Assembly: GCA_020253595.1 (NCBI GenBank)
Contig: JADCBH010000072.1
Coordinates: 1 to 9,352 of the forward strand
Direction of reading: 5' to 3'
Source: Brevundimonas sp.
GTDB lineage: Bacteria; Pseudomonadota; Alphaproteobacteria; Caulobacterales; Caulobacteraceae
Length of the DNA: 9,352 nt
The translations under genes and the position numbers were made by a program. The notes under the pieces were generated by a model. It did not search any database. It was not told the origin of the DNA and was given only the letters and a program-made list of their open reading frames with translations. This document shows, piece after piece, positions 8,001 through 9,352 of the stretch (its first letter is position 1; every line of letters starts with the position of its first letter).

Positions 8001-8251
8001 TCGCAACGGCGTTTGGCGCCCTTCCGTTGATGCTCTGGCAGGGCGCGGGTGCCGGCAGCCGCCAGACCATCGGCGTTGTAATCTTCACCGGAGCCATGTT
8101 CGCAACACTGCTGACCCTGTTCGTCGTGCCTGTGATCTACGGCGCTCTGGCCCGCTTTACGCGCTCGCCGGAGTACACCGCCCGCAAGATCGAAGAGTGG
8201 GAAGCCCAGGAGCAGACTGCCAACGACGCTGTGCCGATCGCGGCGGAGTAG
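5006..8251 (+). CDS. RND-family efflux transporter, inner-membrane permease (AcrB/HAE-1 type)
   Basis: A 1081-residue proton-driven exporter, slightly longer than AcrB (about 1049). TM1 is at about 11-32 (P-V-F-A-A-V-A-A-I-V). The first periplasmic porter/docking domain spans about 33-360, TM2-TM6 about 361-520, TM7 about 556-578, the second periplasmic domain about 579-890, and TM8-TM12 about 891-1048. The proton-relay residues are present: Asp432-Asp433 in TM4 (G-L-V-V-D-D-A-I-V-V) and Lys960 in TM10 (G-V-A-A-K-N-G-I-L-I-V-E-F), equivalent to AcrB Asp407/Asp408 and Lys940. The pump is therefore predicted to be active; the substrate cannot be read from sequence. Oddities are a Gly/Ala/Ser/Gln-rich insertion at about 248-280 and eight consecutive glycines at 692-699. 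The start ATG overlaps the adaptor stop; an adjacent ATG at 5009 is equally possible. No outer-membrane channel gene or regulator is adjacent. Confidence 0.96.
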   Translation: MMLSDLSVRRPVFAAVAAIVLCVIGAAAFFFLPVRELPDVDPPVVSVSTGYAGASAEVIENQITEPIEQQVAGIQGIERITSTSRDGRSNVTIEFALDRDIDVAASDVRDRVSRVQGRLPDQADPPEVAKADSDSQPIMILFLRSSSLNRLELTDYADRYLLDRLATVPGVAQVQIYGEQRYAMRIWLDPAAMAARGLTVTQVEQALIRQNVELPAGALESTDKDYTIRVDRTYARAEDFAQLPISATGNASQQTAGASGAISIGAQPTGSGAQGALQGRPVYVTRLGDIARVEEAPAEDRRLFRGNGLDQIGLAVTRQAQANDLEISKGVTALAEEIQSSLPPDTELAVGSDNSVFTKHAIEEVWITIGISMVLVALVNFIFLGTLRAALIPSIVAPICLLATFIVLAPLGFSLNLLTLLALVLAIGLVVDDAIVVTENIQRRLDHGEPPLVAAERGTRQVFFAVVATTVVLLAVFAPLLFLPGYVGRLFVELAAAIAAAIAFSAFLALSLSPMLASKILRPASGGGWVARRVDWAMDKLKNSYANSLDLLVGRRVAVIGVSALVLLVGGGAGFMFLNLPSELVPPEDRGRVTVRVQGPEGAGFDYTREIMLGLEPILAEYREAGEVESFLVSAPGFGGGSFNSGNAVMVLKDWSERDRTADEIAQELNGKLRGQVDAQVNASTPGAFQRGGGGGGGGSNSIELIATGSDYAEIFQWLQPVLAAAQENPGFSRPRLNYEPNSPRLLVEVDPQRAAALGVSSQEIGRTLETMFGSRRATTYLRGGQEYDVILQTEREDRSSLADLNTLYVGTGGGTLVPLSSVVSTETSGATPDRRRLDRQRAITLSADLNPGMTIADAVTFMEAQIDQQPQGLVNIQYGGAARDQQEAGGAVMAAFGLALLLVFLVLAAQFESWITPAVIMLTVPLAAAGGLFGLLMAGSSLNIYSQIGLIILIGVAAKNGILIVEFANQLRDQGRSIKEAIVESSALRLRPIIMTSIATAFGALPLMLWQGAGAGSRQTIGVVIFTGAMFATLLTLFVVPVIYGALARFTRSPEYTARKIEEWEAQEQTANDAVPIAAE
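6488..6511 (+). repeat. Two tandem copies of a 12-bp unit inside the RND gene
   Basis: GCCGCCGCCATC occurs twice back to back and encodes A-A-A-I twice within a transmembrane helix of the transporter (residues about 495-502). It keeps the frame and looks like a small duplication or codon-bias coincidence. Confidence 0.5.
7079..7102 (+). repeat. Octaglycine tract in the RND porter domain
   Basis: Eight Gly codons (GGG GGC GGT GGC GGT GGT GGG GGA) encode residues 692-699, preceded by A-F-Q-R and followed by S-N-S-I-E-L-I. All four Gly codons are used. By my alignment from memory the tract falls in the loop that corresponds to the flexible F-loop region of AcrB (around 666-678) in the second porter half. 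Confidence 0.8.
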
Positions 8252-8311
8252 GAGAGGGAGACGGGACCCCTCGCCCCTGCTATCCAGCGACCGGGCGGGG
8301 AGGAATCGCCA

Positions 8312-9136
8312 ATGCGCATCGGGCTCTATCCCGGGACATTCGATCCGGTGACCAACGGTCATATGGACATCATCGGCCGGGCGGTGAAGCTGGTCGACAA
8401 GCTGATTATCGGCGTGGCCCAGAACGACGACAAGGGCCCGCTGTTCTCGACCGCAGAGCGGGTTGAGATGGTGCGCGCCGAGGTAGCCCGGCTGGACGCT
8501 GATATCGAGGTTCTGCCCTTCTCTTCGCTGCTGATGCATTTCGCAGAGAGCCTGAACGCCAATGTCATCGTGCGCGGTCTGCGCGCGGTTGCGGACTTCG
8601 AATACGAGTTTCAGATGACGGCGATGAACCAGCGCCTCAATGACGACATCGAGACGGTCTTCCTGATGGCCGATCCGCGCCACCAGGCCATCGCCTCCAG
8701 ACTGGTCAAGGAGATCGCCCGGCTGGACGGATCGATCGACAGCTTTGTCAGCCCCGCCGTGGCCGCCGCCGTGCGCGCCATTACGCCCGTCGGGGTGGAC
8801 TATGCCTTTGATACGACCGGCATCCCGGCGGTGCTGAACGCCGTCATGGCCGGTTGCCTGGGCTCCAAGGGCGTGTTCGGCATTGTCGGCGTCACCCCGC
8901 CCGGCACGCCGGCCCCGGGCGACATGGGCCAGATGATCACCTTCGGCCACACGGTGAAGGGCATCATCGAGGGAGACGCCGACCCGGGCGTCTTCATCCC
9001 CCAGCTGGTCGAGCACTACCGCGCCGGCCGCCTGCCCTTTGACCGCATGATCAAGACCTATCCCCTGGCCGAGATCGACCGCGCCATCGTCGAGCAGCAC
9101 CAGGGCGTCTGCGTGAAGGCGGTCCTGATCCCCTAG
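8312..9136 (+). CDS. coaD: Phosphopantetheine adenylyltransferase (CoaD) fused in frame to an alcohol dehydrogenase C-terminus
   Basis: CoaD makes dephospho-CoA from 4'-phosphopantetheine and ATP. Residues 1 to about 150-156 look like a complete CoaD: G-L-Y-P-G-T-F-D-P at 4-12, the nucleotidyltransferase T-N-G-H at 14-17, R-G-L-R-A-V-A-D-F-E-Y-E at 88-99, and A-S-R-L-V-K-E-I-A at 128-136. CoaD normally ends near residue 160, but this frame continues to 274. Residues from about 153 match the end of a zinc-type medium-chain alcohol dehydrogenase (aryl-alcohol dehydrogenase-like): V-D-Y-A-F-D-T-T-G at 162-170, the G-I-I-E-G-D segment at 217-222, V-F-I-P-Q-L-V at 227-233, L-P-F-D-R-M-I-K-T-Y-P at 241-251. 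The GroES-like zinc domain and the G-x-G-x-x-G NAD motif are absent, so no dehydrogenase activity is expected. The ATG has an excellent GGGGAGGAA at 8297-8305, 60 bp after the RND gene. This may be a deletion junction, an assembly chimera or a true fusion. Confidence 0.9.
   Translation: MRIGLYPGTFDPVTNGHMDIIGRAVKLVDKLIIGVAQNDDKGPLFSTAERVEMVRAEVARLDADIEVLPFSSLLMHFAESLNANVIVRGLRAVADFEYEFQMTAMNQRLNDDIETVFLMADPRHQAIASRLVKEIARLDGSIDSFVSPAVAAAVRAITPVGVDYAFDTTGIPAVLNAVMAGCLGSKGVFGIVGVTPPGTPAPGDMGQMITFGHTVKGIIEGDADPGVFIPQLVEHYRAGRLPFDRMIKTYPLAEIDRAIVEQHQGVCVKAVLIP
8756..9136 (+). pseudogene. 3' remnant of a zinc-type alcohol dehydrogenase gene (in frame with coaD)
   Basis: This is the dehydrogenase-derived part of the chimeric frame; the left boundary is approximate because the junction lies in repeated GCC/GTG codons. 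It preserves only the second half of the Rossmann fold and the C-terminal lobe, about 115-120 of the roughly 350-370 residues usual for the family. The catalytic zinc ligands, substrate pocket residues and cofactor glycine motif would all lie in the missing upstream part. The natural stop codon (TAG at 9134-9136) appears retained. It is listed separately so that the remnant is not hidden under the coaD name; it is translated only as a tail of CoaD. Confidence 0.75.
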
Positions 9137-9145
9137 ATCGGCGGC

Positions 9146-9352
9146 TTACGGCTTCCAGTCGAAGGCGAGCAGCAGGGTCCTCTGCTCGGTCGAGAAGTTG
9201 TCGTCCGAGGCCAGCAGGAACCGCAGGCCGCCATCCTTCCCGGGCAGGACGTCGACGCCCTCGAAGTTGTCCGTGGTCAGCGGCCGGGCCAGCTCAAGCC
9301 GGTCCACCTCGGCCCCGGCGGCGTTGCGCAGGATAAGGGCGATGCGGGAGCC
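9146..9352 (-). CDS. C-terminal part of a phytase-like esterase family protein, cut by the window edge
   Basis: On the minus strand a TAA at 9148-9146 closes a frame open to the window edge, giving the last 68 residues of a protein. It contains D-N-F-E-G-V-D-V-L-P-G, then L-R-F-L-L-A-S-D-D-N-F-S, then Q-R-T-L-L-L-A-F-D-W-K-P at the C-terminus. The N-F-E-G ... S-D-D-N-F ... Q-R-T-L-L-L-A-F pattern is the hallmark end of the 'esterase-like activity of phytase' family, typically secreted or periplasmic beta-propeller proteins of alphaproteobacteria. The N-terminal part and signal peptide are outside the window. It converges on the CoaD-dehydrogenase frame, with only nine bases between the two stops and no terminator hairpin visible there. 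Confidence 0.8.
   Translation of the reverse strand, partial: GSRIALILRNAAGAEVDRLELARPLTTDNFEGVDVLPGKDGGLRFLLASDDNFSTEQRTLLLAFDWKP

Noticed and set aside
8254..8272. Possible terminator hairpin after the RND gene (GAGGG ... CCCTC)
   Set aside because: The stem is only five base pairs with a nine-base loop and no following T run, so it does not support a terminator call.
7490..9100. A 536-codon open frame on the minus strand across the RND and coaD genes
   Set aside because: It is antisense to two well-supported genes. Its translation is rich in His, Asp, Gln, Arg and Gly with no recognisable domain, as expected for the complement of high-GC coding DNA.

Overview
The window reads as a chromosomal segment of a high-GC alphaproteobacterium, most likely Caulobacterales and close to Brevundimonas or Caulobacter. 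This rests on family recognition from memory: the alphaproteobacterial form of NAD kinase, a DUF2336 protein (a family concentrated in Alphaproteobacteria), a Caulobacter-like CoaD, and the codon style. No database search was run. I see no tRNA, rRNA, CRISPR array, insertion sequence or phage gene.

Layout. At the left edge a minus-strand gene is cut off just after its start (bases 1-27). Next come two minus-strand genes transcribed right to left: a DUF2336 protein (920-2056), then NAD kinase (92-868). A 155-bp divergent intergenic region (2057-2211), holding a perfect 8-bp inverted repeat, separates them from plus-strand genes. These begin with a class II aldolase/adducin-family protein (2212-2976). 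Its stop codon overlaps the start of a secreted, probably outer-membrane beta-barrel protein (2976-3758). After a 93-bp gap comes a two-gene efflux operon: a periplasmic adaptor (3852-5009) and an RND inner-membrane transporter (5006-8251), coupled through an ATGA overlap. The outer-membrane channel and any regulator for this pump are not in the window.

The right end is the unusual part. The frame starting at 8312 begins as an apparently normal phosphopantetheine adenylyltransferase (CoaD, coenzyme A synthesis). At about residues 150-156 it runs in frame, without a stop, into the last 115-120 residues of a zinc-type alcohol dehydrogenase. The dehydrogenase piece lacks its zinc-binding domain and its glycine-rich NAD motif. 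Nine bases after its stop lies the 3' end of a minus-strand phytase-like esterase gene, cut by the window edge. The simplest reading is a DNA junction (a genomic deletion or rearrangement, or an assembly chimera) between the coaD locus and an adh/phytase-like locus. A real fused protein is possible. This is the feature most worth checking.

Functionally the window mixes housekeeping cofactor enzymes (NadK for NADP, CoaD for CoA), a multidrug-type RND pump, and two or three genes of unknown role. I found no convincing new multi-gene system. The leads are the CoaD-dehydrogenase chimera, a hairpin that displays a Shine-Dalgarno-like sequence in its loop just before the transporter start, and two low-complexity insertions in the transporter.
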